The position numbers and the translations under genes were made by a program. A model generated the notes under the pieces. The model worked only from the letters and a program-made list of their open reading frames with translations. It made no database searches and had not been told where the DNA came from. From Pseudomonadales bacterium (GTDB lineage Bacteria > Pseudomonadota > Gammaproteobacteria > Pseudomonadales > Ketobacteraceae), in assembly GCA_002701845.1 (NCBI GenBank), contig NZXG01000048.1:1-64000 (forward strand): a stretch of 64,000 nt of DNA. Direction: 5' to 3'. Of the stretch, positions 44,847 through 55,069 are shown piece by piece; position 1 is the stretch's first letter; each line of letters begins with the position of its first letter.

Positions 44847-47800
44847 ATGTTACAACTCCGTGGTGCCCCCGCTTTATCCGCTTTCCGCCGTGACCGACTG
44901 CTTGCTGAAACCCGGGCCCTGGTGCCCGCAGTCACCGGTTTGTATGCGGAGTTCATGCATTTTATCCAGCTTGCGGAACCGTTAACCCCGGAGCAGCAAC
45001 AGGTGCTGCAACGCCTGCTGGAATATGGTCCCAGGGAGACGGAGGAATCTCCCAGCGGCCGGCTGGTGCTGGTGGTACCCCGGCCGGGAACCATCTCCCC
45101 CTGGTCTTCCAAGGCCACTGACATCGCCCACAATTGTGGGCTGGAGGCGGTGCAACGCCTGGAGCGGGGGGTGGCTTACTATCTGCAGGGTGAGTTGAGC
45201 CAGGACCAGTTGCAACGGGCTGCGCAGGCGCTGCATGACCGGATGGTGGAAACCGTGCTGCCGGATCTGGAAGCCGCTGCCTCCCTGTTCCAGCAGGCCC
45301 CGCCGGCGCCTCTCACCACGGTGGATGTATTGCAGGGCGGGCGCGAGGCGCTGGTCACCGCCAACGGCGAGCTGGGGCTGGCACTGGCGGAGGACGAGAT
45401 CGATTATCTGGTGCAGAGCTTCACGGACCTTGGACGCAACCCCACGGATGTGGAGTTGATGATGTTCGCCCAGGCCAACTCCGAGCACTGCCGCCACAAA
45501 ATTTTCAACGCCAGCTGGCGGGTGGACGGCGAGCCGCAGTCTCATTCCCTGTTTCAGATGATCCGGCATACTTACCAGTGCGGCGGCGACGGGGTTTTAT
45601 CCGCCTATGCGGATAATGCCGCGGTGGTGGAAGGGCCGGTGGCGGGGCGCTTCTATCCGCACCCGGGCTCCCGGGAGTACGGCTTCCAGCGGGAGCCGGT
45701 GCACCTGCTGATGAAGGTGGAAACCCATAACCACCCCACCGCCATCGCTCCTTATCCCGGTGCCGCCACCGGTGCCGGGGGTGAGATCCGGGATGAGGGG
45801 GCTACGGGTCGAGGCGCCCGGCCCAAGGCCGGCCTGACCGGCTTCACCGTATCCAATCTCAATGTCCCCCACTTCAATCAGCCCTGGGAGCAGCCCTACG
45901 GCAAGCCGGAGCGCATCGTCTCCGCCCTGGATATTATGCTGGAGGGCCCCCTGGGGGGCGCGGGTTTTAATAACGAATTCGGCCGCCCCAACCTCAACGG
46001 TTACTTCCGCACCTACGAACAGAGGGTGCCCGGTGCCAGCGGCGAAGAGGTGCGGGGTTACCATAAACCCATCATGATCGCCGGCGGCTACGGCAACATC
46101 AAAGACGGGCATGTGACCAAGGGTGAGATCCCGGTAGGGGCTCAACTGATTGTACTGGGGGGGCCGGCCATGCAGATTGGCCTGGGGGGCGGTGCCGCCT
46201 CTTCCATGGCCACCGGCGCCAGTGCCGCTGACCTGGATTTTGCCTCGGTGCAACGGGATAACCCGGAAATTGAGCGCCGGTGTCAGGAGGTGATTGATCA
46301 GTGCTGGCAGCTGGGGGATGCCAATCCCATCAGTTTCATTCACGATGTGGGTGCCGGCGGTCTCAGTAACGCCATGCCGGAGCTGGTGAAAGACGGTGGT
46401 CGTGGCGGACGTTTTCAGTTGCGTGCCATCCCCAATGACTAGCCGGGCATGTCGCCCCTGGCCATCTGGTGTAACGAGGCCCAGGAACGCTATGTGCTGG
46501 CGGTGGCGCCGGAGCAGTTGCCGGTATTCGCCGCCATCTGTCAGCGGGAACGCTGCCCCTACGCGGTGATTGGCGAGGCCAGTGCCGATCAGCATCTGCA
46601 ATTGCACGACGCCCACTTCGGCAATGACCCGGTGGATCTGCCCATGTCCGTGCTGTTCGGCAAGCCTCCTAAAATGCAGCGTGAGTACCAGACCCGACGG
46701 GTCTCGTTACCGCCTCTGGATCTGACGCACGTGGAGCTGCGGGAGGCCGCCTATCGTGTGTTGCGGTTGCCCGCCGTGGCCAGTAAAAAATTTCTGATCA
46801 CCATCGGTGATCGGACCGTGGGGGGCATGGTGGCCCGGGATCAGATGGTGGGGCCCTGGCAGGTGCCGGTGGCGGACCTGGCGGTAACCACCACCGGCCT
46901 GGACAGCTATACCGGCGAGGCCATGGCCATGGGGGAGCGCACCCCGGCGGCCCTGATCAGTGCCCCGGCTTCCGGCCGTATGGCGGTGGGGGAAGCCATC
47001 ACCAATATCGCCTGCACGCCGATTCAGTCCCTGTCCCAGGTGCGCTTGTCCGCCAACTGGATGTGTGCCGCCGGTCACCCCGGGGAGGATCAGGCGCTGT
47101 TCGAAACCGTCAAGGCGGTGGGTATGGAGCTGTGTCCGGCCCTGGGCATTACCATTCCCGTGGGCAAGGATTCCATGTCCATGCGCACCCAGTGGCAGGA
47201 CGGCGACAGCGCCAAGAGCGTCACCGCGCCGCTGTCCCTGATCGTGTCCGCCTTCGCCCCGGTGCTGGACGTGCGCCAGACCCTGACCCCCCAATTGCAG
47301 CCCGGGGACACCCGCCTGTTGCTGCTGGATCTGGGCCAGGGCCGCAACCGCCTGGGGGCCACGGCCCTGGCCCAGGTATATAACCAGCTGGGCAATGAAT
47401 GCCCGGACCTGGAGGATCCCGCCCAGTTGCGAGGACTGTTCGCTGTGGTGCAGACCCTGCTGCGGGAAGGCATATTGCTGGCCTACCACGATCGTTCCGA
47501 CGGCGGCCTGTTTGCGACGTTGTGCGAGATGGCGTTTGCCAGCCATCAGGGGCTGGAGCTGGACATCAGCGGGTTAGGTGAGCCGCTGCCGGCGCTGTTC
47601 AATGAAGAGCTGGGGGCGGTGCTGCAGGTGCCGGTATCCGCCGTGGCCCGGGTGCAGGAACTGGCCCGGGAACAGGATCTGACCCTGCGGGATCTGGGGG
47701 CTCCGGCCAGTGGGCCTGAAGTACGGATTTCTCATGGGGGCCGGTTGCTGCTGGCGGAACCCCGTATTGACCTGGAGCAGGCCTGGGCAGAAACCAGTTA

Positions 47801-48719
47801 CCGCATCCAGGCGCTGCGGGACAATCCGGAGTGCGCCCATCAGGAGTTCGCCCAGATCGCCCGGGCGGATGACCCGGGCCTGTCCCCGCGGCTGACTTTT
47901 GATCCCCAGGACAACGTGGCGGCCCCCATGATCAATCGCGGGGCCCGGCCCCGGGTGGCGATCCTGCGGGAGCAGGGGGTCAACGGCCAGGTGGAAATGG
48001 CGGCGGCTTTTCATGCCGCCGGCTTCAATCCGGTGGACGTGCATATGAGCGAAATCCTGTCCGGCGTGGTGACCCTGGAGGACTGTCACGCACTGGTGGC
48101 CTGCGGCGGATTCTCCTACGGCGACGTGCTGGGGGCGGGGGAGGGCTGGGCCAAATCCATTCTCTTCAATTCCCGGGCCCGGGAGGCTTTCGAGAACTTC
48201 CTGCGGCGGGATGACGTATTCGCCCTGGGGGTCTGCAACGGCTGTCAGATGCTGAGCAACCTGCGCCAGCTGATTCCCGGTACCGAACACTGGCCCCATT
48301 TTGTGCGCAACCGTTCTGAACGCTTCGAGGCCCGGGTCAGCCTGGTGCAGGTGGAAGCCTCCCCCTCCATTCTGTTGCAGGGCATGGAGGGCTCGCGCCT
48401 GCCCATCGCGGTGGCTCATGGTGAGGGGCGGGCGGAATTCCGTGATCCCCGGCAGCTGGACGCTCTCACTGAGGCCGGTGGCGTGGCGCTGCGCTATGTG
48501 GACAACTGGGGGGAAGTGACCGAAACCTATCCCGCCAACCCCAATGGTTCGCCCCAGGGCATCACCGGTCTGTGTAATGCCGACGGTCGGGTCACCATCA
48601 TGATGCCCCACCCGGAGCGGGTTTTCCGCACGGTGCAGAATTCCTGGCACCCGCCAGAGTGGGGCGAGGACGGCGTCTGGCTGCGGTTGTTCCGCAATGG
48701 TCGCCGCTGGCTGGACTGA
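44847..48719 (+). pseudogene. purL: Phosphoribosylformylglycinamidine synthase PurL with in-frame TAG
   Basis: The reading frame of 1290 codons matches the large single-chain PurL (normally about 1290-1300 residues), which makes FGAM from FGAR, glutamine and ATP. It has an N-terminal PurS-like part, two AIRS-type halves ([30 protein letters not shown]), and a C-terminal glutaminase with GVCNGCQML and PHPERVFR. It is complete except that codon 532 (46440-46442) is TAG. The flanking residues [16 protein letters not shown] show that a conserved Glu (GAG) was replaced by one base change. No other defect is visible. It may be a sequencing error, a recent nonsense mutation, or read-through. Alternatively the ATG at 46449 could restart a second half. 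Confidence 0.9.
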
Positions 48720-48779
48720 GGGGCTGCCCTCCCGGTGAGCGCGTGGGCAGCGATCGACACAGAAACGAGGCGGTGAACA

Positions 48780-49091
48780 ATGTACAAATTGGTTTTTTTT
48801 GTGCCGGAGACCCACCGGGACGCGGTGAAACAGGCGGTGTTTGCCACCGGGGCCGGCAAAATCGGTGACTACGACAGTTGCTGCTGGGAAGTGGCCGGGC
48901 AGGGCCAGTTCCGGCCCCTGGCAGGTGCCAATCCGTTTCTCGGCACCACCGGCAGGGTGGAGTCAGTGTCGGAATACCGGGTGGAGCTGGTATGCGAGGA
49001 TGACCTGATCCGGGTGGCCATCGCCGCCATGAAACAGGCGCATCCCTACGAGGAACCGGCCTACGACGTGATCCGGCTGGAGTCGCTGTAA
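48780..49091 (+). CDS. Nif3/YqfO C-terminal-like small protein
   Basis: A 103-residue protein that matches the stand-alone CutA-like insert domain of Nif3/YqfO proteins. YKLVFFVPETHRDAVKQAVFATGAGKIGDYDSCCW (landmarks at residues 2-36), TGRVESVSEYRVELVCE, and the end MKQAHPYEEPAYDVIRLE, with the family's HPYEEPAYD motif. It is probably a small trimeric protein of unknown function. It follows purL by 60 bases with GAGGCGG before the ATG and may be co-transcribed with it. Confidence 0.9.
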   Translation: MYKLVFFVPETHRDAVKQAVFATGAGKIGDYDSCCWEVAGQGQFRPLAGANPFLGTTGRVESVSEYRVELVCEDDLIRVAIAAMKQAHPYEEPAYDVIRLESL

Positions 49092-49121
49092 CCAGGTCCT
49101 GGGTAATTGCGTGAAACGCCT

Positions 49122-49673
49122 TCAGGGGCGCCGGTAGGGGGGAATTATATCCTCGTTGTGCACCGGAAACTGCTGCTCCCGTCGGTCGGCAAAATACAAA
49201 CTCAGCGTGCGGTGGATGGTGGGAAACGCCAGCTCGTCCCAGGGAATTTCCGCTTCGCTGAACAGTTTGGCATCCAGACTTTCCTCCCCCACCCCGTACC
49301 GGCCATCAATGATATCCGCCCGGTAGAACAGATACACCTGACTGATGTGGGGCAGGTTGAACAGGGTATAGAGGCCCTGAATATTCACTTCCGCCATGGC
49401 CTCTTCAATGGTTTCCCGGGCGGCGGCCTGGGCGGTGGTCTCCCCGTTTTCCATAAATCCCGCCGGCAAGGTCCAGTAGCCTTTGCGGGGTTCAATGGCC
49501 CGCCGGCACAGCAGCACCTTGTCCTCATAGACCGGGACCGTGCCGGCAATAATCCGCGGATTGATGTAGTGAATGGCGCCACAATCATCGCAGACGTGGC
49601 GCTCACGGTTGTCCCCCCCGGGAATCCGGAAGCTGATCTGGGATCCGCACTCACTGCAGTATTTCATTTCCAT
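49122..49673 (-). CDS. Nudix hydrolase with N-terminal zinc ribbon
   Basis: A 183-residue protein. The N-terminal zinc ribbon has CSECG (residues 6-10) and CDDCGAIHYINPR (28-40). The Nudix box follows as GFMENGETTAQAAARETIEEA, with the REtxEE core intact and the last Gly of the box replaced. The layout resembles NudC/YjhB-type ADP-ribose or NADH pyrophosphatases; the exact nucleotide substrate is not known. Start at 49673, with CAGGGG upstream. It is convergent with the Nif3-like gene. Confidence 0.88.
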   Translation of the reverse strand: MEMKYCSECGSQISFRIPGGDNRERHVCDDCGAIHYINPRIIAGTVPVYEDKVLLCRRAIEPRKGYWTLPAGFMENGETTAQAAARETIEEAMAEVNIQGLYTLFNLPHISQVYLFYRADIIDGRYGVGEESLDAKLFSEAEIPWDELAFPTIHRTLSLYFADRREQQFPVHNEDIIPPYRRP

Positions 49674-49764
49674 ACTGGCCCCTGCTGATTAAGGACGCCA
49701 GTATAAAGCGTAAGTACCGCCAACCCCAAGTGGGATCAGTTTCTGTCAGGTCCGGCGAGGTTGG

Positions 49765-50118
49765 TCAGGCCCGGCGAAACGGCAACACCTTGGCTTCCTC
49801 CGCCGCCGCTTCGCTGCGGGCGGTGGAGCTGGTATACAGCGGGTTGGCCTGCCCGGTGGCCTCGTTCAGGGTCTGGCGCAGGCGGTCGAAGGAGTCATGC
49901 ATCATACCGGAGATGGCAATGCAGGCCGCCATGGGGCTTTTGGCCCGGCGCCGCTCCATATCCACCCGGAACTGCAGCCCCCGGAGTTTGCGGCGGTAGC
50001 GCTCCGGCGCGTCTTGAATCAGCCGATCACAAAGCTTCCTCCGCAGTTCTTCCAATTGCTCAGGGTTGTTCTCCGCCATTTCCCTCAGCTTATCAAACTC
50101 CGGTAATTCGTAGCTCAT
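49765..50118 (-). CDS. DUF3135 family protein
   Basis: A 117-residue helical cytosolic protein. LPEFDKLREMAENNPEQLEEL (residues 5-25) and QFRVDMERRRAKSPMAACI (about 49-67), with the SGMMHDSF segment, are typical of DUF3135, a family of unknown function found in gammaproteobacteria. The C-terminal tail is Ala/Glu-rich. The start at 50118 has GAGGTAT upstream. It appears to be monocistronic. Confidence 0.85.
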   Translation of the reverse strand: MSYELPEFDKLREMAENNPEQLEELRRKLCDRLIQDAPERYRRKLRGLQFRVDMERRRAKSPMAACIAISGMMHDSFDRLRQTLNEATGQANPLYTSSTARSEAAAEEAKVLPFRRA

Positions 50119-50495
50119 CGGATATACCTCTACTCAGTTCACGGGCCTGGTTTCCCGCCCCGGTGGGCGATGATGTGCGGCAGGCGCATGACTATGGGAC
50201 TTATAAAAACTTGCGTTCCTCGGATCCTATACTATCCTTAACGGCCCGCTTGTATAGCCTTGACCTTTTGCCTGATATCTGTACAGCTGGGTGTTATTAC
50301 TTGGTTGCTGGTTATAACCTTGTCGACTAAGGCCGTAAAATCATATAGTTAATTGGGCGCCTGGATCATTGTTTCAGAGCGTTGTGATTTTGTTCTGAAG
50401 TTAAAATGATCCCTGTTTTGTGATCTGGTTTGGGAGTTTTTTCATTTGTCGCCCGCCTATTCAGCGTTCCACATTCATTGCAGAAGGCCAGTCCG
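50119..50495. other. AT-rich intergenic region
   Basis: 377 bases between the divergent DUF3135 and Nudix genes, clearly AT-richer than its surroundings. It contains a perfect GGTTATAACC palindrome (50310-50319) and TATACT near 50230. I cannot assign a promoter with a good -35. Nothing here reads as a gene. Confidence 0.4.
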
Positions 50496-51104
50496 GTGGA
50501 CCTGCTGAACCGCATTCGCCGCCAGGTGCCGCGCCATCATCCCGGGGACGCAGCGTTACTGGGAGCCGAGGCGGCGGTGCTGATCCCCATCACCAATCAT
50601 CCCCGGGAGCCCGAACTGGTGCTGACCCGGCGCGCGGATCATTTGAAAAGTCATGGCGGTGAAGTGGCGTTTCCCGGGGGTAAATGTGACCCGGAGGATC
50701 GTGATCCCTACCACACGGCACTGCGGGAAAGCCACGAGGAAATCCGTTTGCCGCCGACGCAGGTGGAAGTAGTGGGCCCCATGCCCCAGTCCGTGTCGAA
50801 AATGGGACTGAAAGTTGTCCCGGTAATCGGTATTATTCCTCATCAGGTGGAGCTGGTTCCCAGCGAAGACGAGATCGACAGTATTTTCCGGGTGCCGCTG
50901 CGGTATTTTCTGGAAAATCCACCCCTGGGGGTGATGGAAAAAGAGCATGAGGGGGTGGTTTATCAGCTCCCCTGTTATCATTTCCAGGGCTACGTCATCT
51001 GGGGCCTCACCGCTTATTTCATTACTGACTGTTTTGATCGAATCTTCCACACCGGTTTCCAGCTGGAGCGGAGATTACACGATCGGAATGTCGACCTTCC
51101 CTGA
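50496..51104 (+). CDS. CoA pyrophosphatase-type Nudix hydrolase
   Basis: A 202-residue Nudix enzyme of the YeaB/NudL (CoA diphosphatase) group. [21 protein letters not shown] is the N-terminal strand, [30 protein letters not shown] covers the Nudix box with its REsHEE core (landmarks about 54-83), and the [14 protein letters not shown] stretch follows as in that group. It would hydrolyse CoA to phosphopantetheine and 3',5'-ADP. The GTG at 50496 is chosen because AGAAGG stands eight bases upstream; a TTG at 50430 would add 22 residues. Confidence 0.87.
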   Translation: MDLLNRIRRQVPRHHPGDAALLGAEAAVLIPITNHPREPELVLTRRADHLKSHGGEVAFPGGKCDPEDRDPYHTALRESHEEIRLPPTQVEVVGPMPQSVSKMGLKVVPVIGIIPHQVELVPSEDEIDSIFRVPLRYFLENPPLGVMEKEHEGVVYQLPCYHFQGYVIWGLTAYFITDCFDRIFHTGFQLERRLHDRNVDLP

Positions 51105-51133
51105 TCAGGGGTCCACAGCAACAGGGGGACAGC

Positions 51134-51670
51134 ATGATTTACCGGCTGGGTGACAAACAGGTGGAAATCCGCGGCCAGGATTATTTTATTGCCCACAACG
51201 CCACGGTGATTGGGTCGGTGATACTGGAGAATAATGCCAGTATCTGGTTCAACTGTGTGGTGCGGGGGGACAACGATCCCATTACCATCGGTGAAGACAC
51301 TAATATTCAGGACGGTTCCGTGCTGCACACGGATCTGGGCGTCCCCCTGGTTATCGGCAGTAAAGTAACAGTGGGCCACAAGGTCATGTTGCACGGCTGC
51401 GAGATCGGCGATAACAGCCTGATCGGCATCAATGCCGTGATTCTTAACAATGCCAAGATCGGTCGCAACTGTATTATCGGCGCCAACGCCCTGATCCCTG
51501 AAGGCAAGGTGATTCCGGACAACAGTATGGTGCTGGGGTCGCCGGGCAAAGTGGTTAAAGAATTGGGTGAACAGCACCGGGCCATGATTACCATGAGTGC
51601 GTTGCATTATGTGGAAAACTTTAAACGTTACCAACGGGAGTTTCAGCCTGATGACCGCTTCCCGCAGTGA
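51134..51670 (+). CDS. Gamma-carbonic anhydrase-like hexapeptide protein
   Basis: A 178-residue left-handed beta-helix protein of the YrdA/PaaY type, with repeated hexapeptides such as IGSVIL, IWFNCV and IGDNSL. The metal-binding histidines are in VLHTDLG and [13 protein letters not shown]. The family binds zinc or other metals as a trimer; carbonic anhydrase activity is not certain in every member. GGGGGAC lies upstream of the ATG. Its 3' end overlaps the DUF1289 gene by 20 bases, starting an operon-like series to purT. Confidence 0.93.
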   Translation: MIYRLGDKQVEIRGQDYFIAHNATVIGSVILENNASIWFNCVVRGDNDPITIGEDTNIQDGSVLHTDLGVPLVIGSKVTVGHKVMLHGCEIGDNSLIGINAVILNNAKIGRNCIIGANALIPEGKVIPDNSMVLGSPGKVVKELGEQHRAMITMSALHYVENFKRYQREFQPDDRFPQ

Positions 51671-51863
51671 GCAGCCCGAGATCGTGGCCTCGCCCTGTGT
51701 AGGGGTCTGCGCCCTGGACGACGATGATCTGTGTATCGGCTGTCTGCGCTCGGGGCGGGAAATCAGTCAATGGGGTTATCTGGATAACGCAGGCAAACGC
51801 CAGGTGCTGCAGAAAGTGGCGGCCCGGTTGCGGGCCTGTGATTCCGAGAGGGGAAAGATATGA
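51651..51863 (+). CDS. DUF1289 small cysteine-rich protein
   Basis: A 70-residue protein with the DUF1289 pattern [22 protein letters not shown], four cysteines that probably bind a metal or Fe-S cluster, followed by the conserved [17 protein letters not shown]. The family has no known function. The ATG at 51651 is chosen from homology; upstream codons of the same frame lie within the carbonic anhydrase gene. Its stop overlaps the purT ATG (ATGA). Confidence 0.9.
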   Translation: MTASRSEQPEIVASPCVGVCALDDDDLCIGCLRSGREISQWGYLDNAGKRQVLQKVAARLRACDSERGKI

Positions 51864-53041
51864 CGACCATAGGTACCCCCCTGTCCGCCAGTGGTACCCG
51901 TGTGTTGCTGTGCGGGGGCGGCGAGTTGGGCAAGGAAGTGGTGATTGAACTGCAACGTCTGGGCTGTGAGGTGATTGTGGTGGATCGCTACCAGCAGGCG
52001 CCGGCCATGCAGGTGGCCCACCGCAGCCACTGTATTTCCATGCTGGATGGCGAGGCTCTGCGGGGGGTGATCGAGCAGGAACAGCCCCACTATATCGTGC
52101 CGGAAATCGAGGCCATCGCCACTGACACTCTGGTGGCGATGGAGCAGGAAGGTTACACGGTGGTGCCCACCGCCCGTGCCGCGCAACTGACCATGAACCG
52201 GGAAGGGATTCGCCGGCTGGCGGCGGAGGAGCTCCAGCTGCCCACCTCGCCCTACCGGTTTGCCGCAGACTACGATGCATACAAAGCCGCCATTGCCGAG
52301 ATTGGTCTGCCCTGTGTGGTGAAACCCATCATGAGCTCCTCGGGTAAAGGTCAGAGCACGCTGCAGGTGGACGAGGACGTGGACGCCGCTTGGGAATACG
52401 CTCAGGCCGGAGGGCGCGCCGGGGCCGGCAAAGTCATCGTGGAAGGCTTTGTGGACTTCGATTTTGAGATCACCCTGTTGACCGTGCGGCACGCTACGGG
52501 CACCAGCTTCTGTGAGCCCATTGGCCACCGCCAGGAAGATGGCGATTACCGGGAATCCTGGCAGCCCCAGGCCATGAGTCAGGCGGCTCTGGCCCGGGCC
52601 CGACAGGTGGCGTCCGCCATCACCGAGGCCCTGGGGGGGCGGGGGATCTTCGGCGTGGAACTGTTTGTGAGAGGCGACGAGGTGATTTTCAGCGAGGTGT
52701 CGCCGCGGCCCCATGATACCGGCATGGTCACCCTGATCTCCCAGGATCTATCGGAATTTGCGCTGCATGCCCGTGCCATCCTTGGCCTGCCCATCCCCCG
52801 CATCCGCCAATACGGGCCAGCGGCGTCGGCGGTGATTCTGGGGCACGGTCAGTCCCGGGCCATGAGCTATGGCAATCTGGAGCAGGCCCTGGCCCGGCCC
52901 GACACCCAGCTGCGGCTGTTCGGTAAGCCGGAGTTAAATGGCAGTCGCCGGCTGGGGGTGGCCCTGGCCCTGGGGGAAACTTTGACCGAGGCGGTGGCTA
53001 CGGCTCAGGCAGTGGCGGCCGACGTTGACATCAGTTTGTAA
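51860..53041 (+). CDS. purT: Formate-dependent GAR transformylase PurT
   Basis: A 393-residue ATP-grasp enzyme that forms FGAR from GAR, formate and ATP, the substrate of PurL in the next step. [21 protein letters not shown] (residues about 14-34) is the N-terminal domain signature, [14 protein letters not shown] the ATP-grasp loop, [20 protein letters not shown] the conserved central segment, and [14 protein letters not shown] the catalytic Glu/Asp region. Length is normal. It is translationally coupled to the DUF1289 gene. Two purine genes, this one intact and purL interrupted, lie within 5 kb. Confidence 0.96.
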   Translation: MTTIGTPLSASGTRVLLCGGGELGKEVVIELQRLGCEVIVVDRYQQAPAMQVAHRSHCISMLDGEALRGVIEQEQPHYIVPEIEAIATDTLVAMEQEGYTVVPTARAAQLTMNREGIRRLAAEELQLPTSPYRFAADYDAYKAAIAEIGLPCVVKPIMSSSGKGQSTLQVDEDVDAAWEYAQAGGRAGAGKVIVEGFVDFDFEITLLTVRHATGTSFCEPIGHRQEDGDYRESWQPQAMSQAALARARQVASAITEALGGRGIFGVELFVRGDEVIFSEVSPRPHDTGMVTLISQDLSEFALHARAILGLPIPRIRQYGPAASAVILGHGQSRAMSYGNLEQALARPDTQLRLFGKPELNGSRRLGVALALGETLTEAVATAQAVAADVDISL

Positions 53042-53059
53042 CGGCGGGGGGATACATCA

Positions 53060-54073
53060 GTGGCCGCTCATGCACCTCTGAAAATCGGCGTGGCCCTGGG
53101 TAGTGGTTCGGCCCGGGGCTGGTCGCACATTGGCGTGTTGAAACAACTGATGGCCATGGGCATCGAGCCTGATGTGGTGGCCGGCACCAGTATTGGCGCG
53201 CTGGTGGGTTCCTGCTATGCGGCGGGCAAGCTGCAGCAACTGGAGGACTGGGTGGTGAGCCTGGGCTGGCGGGATGTGGTGAGTCTGCTGGATGTGAAAT
53301 TCAGTGGCGGCTTGATCGAGGGTCGCAAGGTGTTCCAGTTTTTTCGCGAGCATCTGCCGGATTACAGCTTCAAGGATCTGGACAAGAAATTTGCCGCCGT
53401 GGCCACGGACCTGGAAAGCGGGCGGGAGGTGTGGTTGCAACACGGCCATCTGGCGGAGGCCGTGCGCTCCTCCATTTCCCTGCCGGGATTGTTCACCCCC
53501 TATCGCACCCAAAATGGCCGCTATCTGGTGGATGGGGGGCTGGTGAACCCGGTGCCGGTATCCCTGTGCCGGGCGTTGGGGGCGGACCTGGTGATCGCCG
53601 TGAACCTCAACGCCGAGCTGGTGGGTCGCCATCTCCGCAGCAGCCGTCGCATGAGCGAAGAGTTTGCCGCCGACAGCCCGGCCCCGGTCACAGATGCTGA
53701 GGAGCTGCCCCCGGAGTCCGGCGAGGCCAGTGAAGAGCAAAAGGAGCTGCGACGGGCGGAATCGGACTTCTTCAGCAAAGTGTCGCAGTTGTTCAGTGAC
53801 TGGGGGCAGCGGGAGCCGGCCAATGCGGCGGGCACCACCCCGGGCATGATGGAAGTCATGGCCTCCTCCATCAATATTATGCAGGACCGGGTGACCCGCA
53901 GCCGCATGGCCGGTGACCCCCCGGATCTGGTGCTGACCCCGCGCCTGGCCCACATCGGGCTGATGGAGTTCTATCGGGCGGCGGAAGCCATTGCCGAGGG
54001 TGAGAAAACCGTGCACCTGGCGGAGCCTCAGTTATACGATCTGCTGGGGGAGGAGCTGCCGGAGCATAGCTGA
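53060..54073 (+). CDS. Patatin-like phospholipase (RssA-type)
   Basis: A 337-residue serine hydrolase. The oxyanion motif is GSGSARGWSHIGVL (residues about 15-28), the nucleophile Ser lies in GTSIGALVG (about 46-54), and the catalytic Asp in DGGLVNPVP. This Ser-Asp dyad defines patatin. An Ala/Glu-rich, low-complexity stretch (about 205-240) lies before the C-terminal helix. It probably acts on membrane lipids. The start is a GTG with a G-rich ribosome site (GGCGGGGGGA). It follows purT by 18 bases. Confidence 0.92.
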   Translation: MAAHAPLKIGVALGSGSARGWSHIGVLKQLMAMGIEPDVVAGTSIGALVGSCYAAGKLQQLEDWVVSLGWRDVVSLLDVKFSGGLIEGRKVFQFFREHLPDYSFKDLDKKFAAVATDLESGREVWLQHGHLAEAVRSSISLPGLFTPYRTQNGRYLVDGGLVNPVPVSLCRALGADLVIAVNLNAELVGRHLRSSRRMSEEFAADSPAPVTDAEELPPESGEASEEQKELRRAESDFFSKVSQLFSDWGQREPANAAGTTPGMMEVMASSINIMQDRVTRSRMAGDPPDLVLTPRLAHIGLMEFYRAAEAIAEGEKTVHLAEPQLYDLLGEELPEHS

Positions 54074-54182
54074 AGCCCCAGGCTTTGCTTTGCCACCAGT
54101 GGATCTATACTCATTTGGACAGGTCTGTACATAATCGCCGGTGCCCGCGTGGGGTGCCATCCAGCGGGAAACCTGACTATAT

Positions 54183-55034
54183 ATGCTGAAGCTGCAATTT
54201 AAAGATCAACGCCAGGCGCCGGTGTGGCTGGTGGAAACCGTCACCGGTTTGGGCTCGGATCCGGGTAACCATATCGTGATCCGGGATGAGGGGGTGGAGC
54301 CGCGCCATGCGGAGATCCACAAACAGGGCGACGCCCTCTACCTTTCGGATCTGGGCAGCCGCCTGGGTACCCAGGTCAACGGGCAGCCCATCAAACAGCA
54401 CTTTCAATTGCGGGCCGGTGACAGTATCCGGCTGGGGCCGGTGGAACTGCAGATCCTGGCGCCCAAAGCCGGCACCGGAAATAATGCCCCCCGTCCCCGC
54501 TCGGAGTGGAGTCTGATGGCACTGTCCGGGCCCCTGAAGGGCAAAAGCTTTCCGGTTCATGGTTCCATGGTGTTCGGGCGCTCCAGCACTTGCGATATCG
54601 TGATTCAGGATGCCCATATGTCCCGGCGTCACGCGGAGATCAGCCTGAAGAACGGCGTGTTACGGATCGTGGATCTGCAGTCCTCCAACGGCACCTGCGT
54701 GAATGGCAAGACCGTGGGGGAACAGGTGTTGAAGCCCGGTGACAAAATCGGCTTCGATCATTTGAGTTTCCTGGTGGCGGGGCCGCTGGGGTCTGAATCA
54801 CCGCCCCCCGAGGAAGAGGACGATGACGAAGCCACGGTATTCCGGGCCGCGCCCATCCCCCGGGCACCCCGGCCCCAACCCCGCTCCCAGCCGGTGGCCA
54901 GCGCCAGTAGCGCCCCCGAAGAGCGGGTGTCCGCGGCCCCGGCGGCGGGGGCGAGGCGTTGGCCCTGGGTGTTGCTGGTGGTGGGGGCGATGCTGGCGCT
55001 GGCGGGGGGCGTGGCTGCTTTTCTGTTGCGGTAG
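54183..55034 (+). CDS. Twin FHA-domain membrane protein
   Basis: A 283-residue protein with two forkhead-associated domains. The first has VIRDEGVEPRHAEIHKQG and LSDLGSRLGTQVNGQP (about residues 32-62). The second has MVFGRSSTCDIVIQDAHMSRRHAEIS and VDLQSSNGTCVNG (about 122-170). Both keep the G-R/S-x-H phosphothreonine-binding residues or close variants. A Pro/Glu/Ala-rich linker leads to one C-terminal transmembrane helix (PWVLLVVGAMLALAGGVAAF). FHA domains read phosphothreonine; the partner kinase is not encoded here. A weak ribosome site precedes the ATG. Confidence 0.9.
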   Translation: MLKLQFKDQRQAPVWLVETVTGLGSDPGNHIVIRDEGVEPRHAEIHKQGDALYLSDLGSRLGTQVNGQPIKQHFQLRAGDSIRLGPVELQILAPKAGTGNNAPRPRSEWSLMALSGPLKGKSFPVHGSMVFGRSSTCDIVIQDAHMSRRHAEISLKNGVLRIVDLQSSNGTCVNGKTVGEQVLKPGDKIGFDHLSFLVAGPLGSESPPPEEEDDDEATVFRAAPIPRAPRPQPRSQPVASASSAPEERVSAAPAAGARRWPWVLLVVGAMLALAGGVAAFLLR

Positions 55035-55069
55035 GGCGCATTTTTTGGGCCCCACTGAAGCACCTGGAC

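Noticed and set aside
44847-48719. Natural split of purL into two genes (PurL/PurQ style)
   Set aside because: The break falls inside a conserved stretch with the frame maintained and a single TAG; the true PurL/PurQ boundary is hundreds of codons later.
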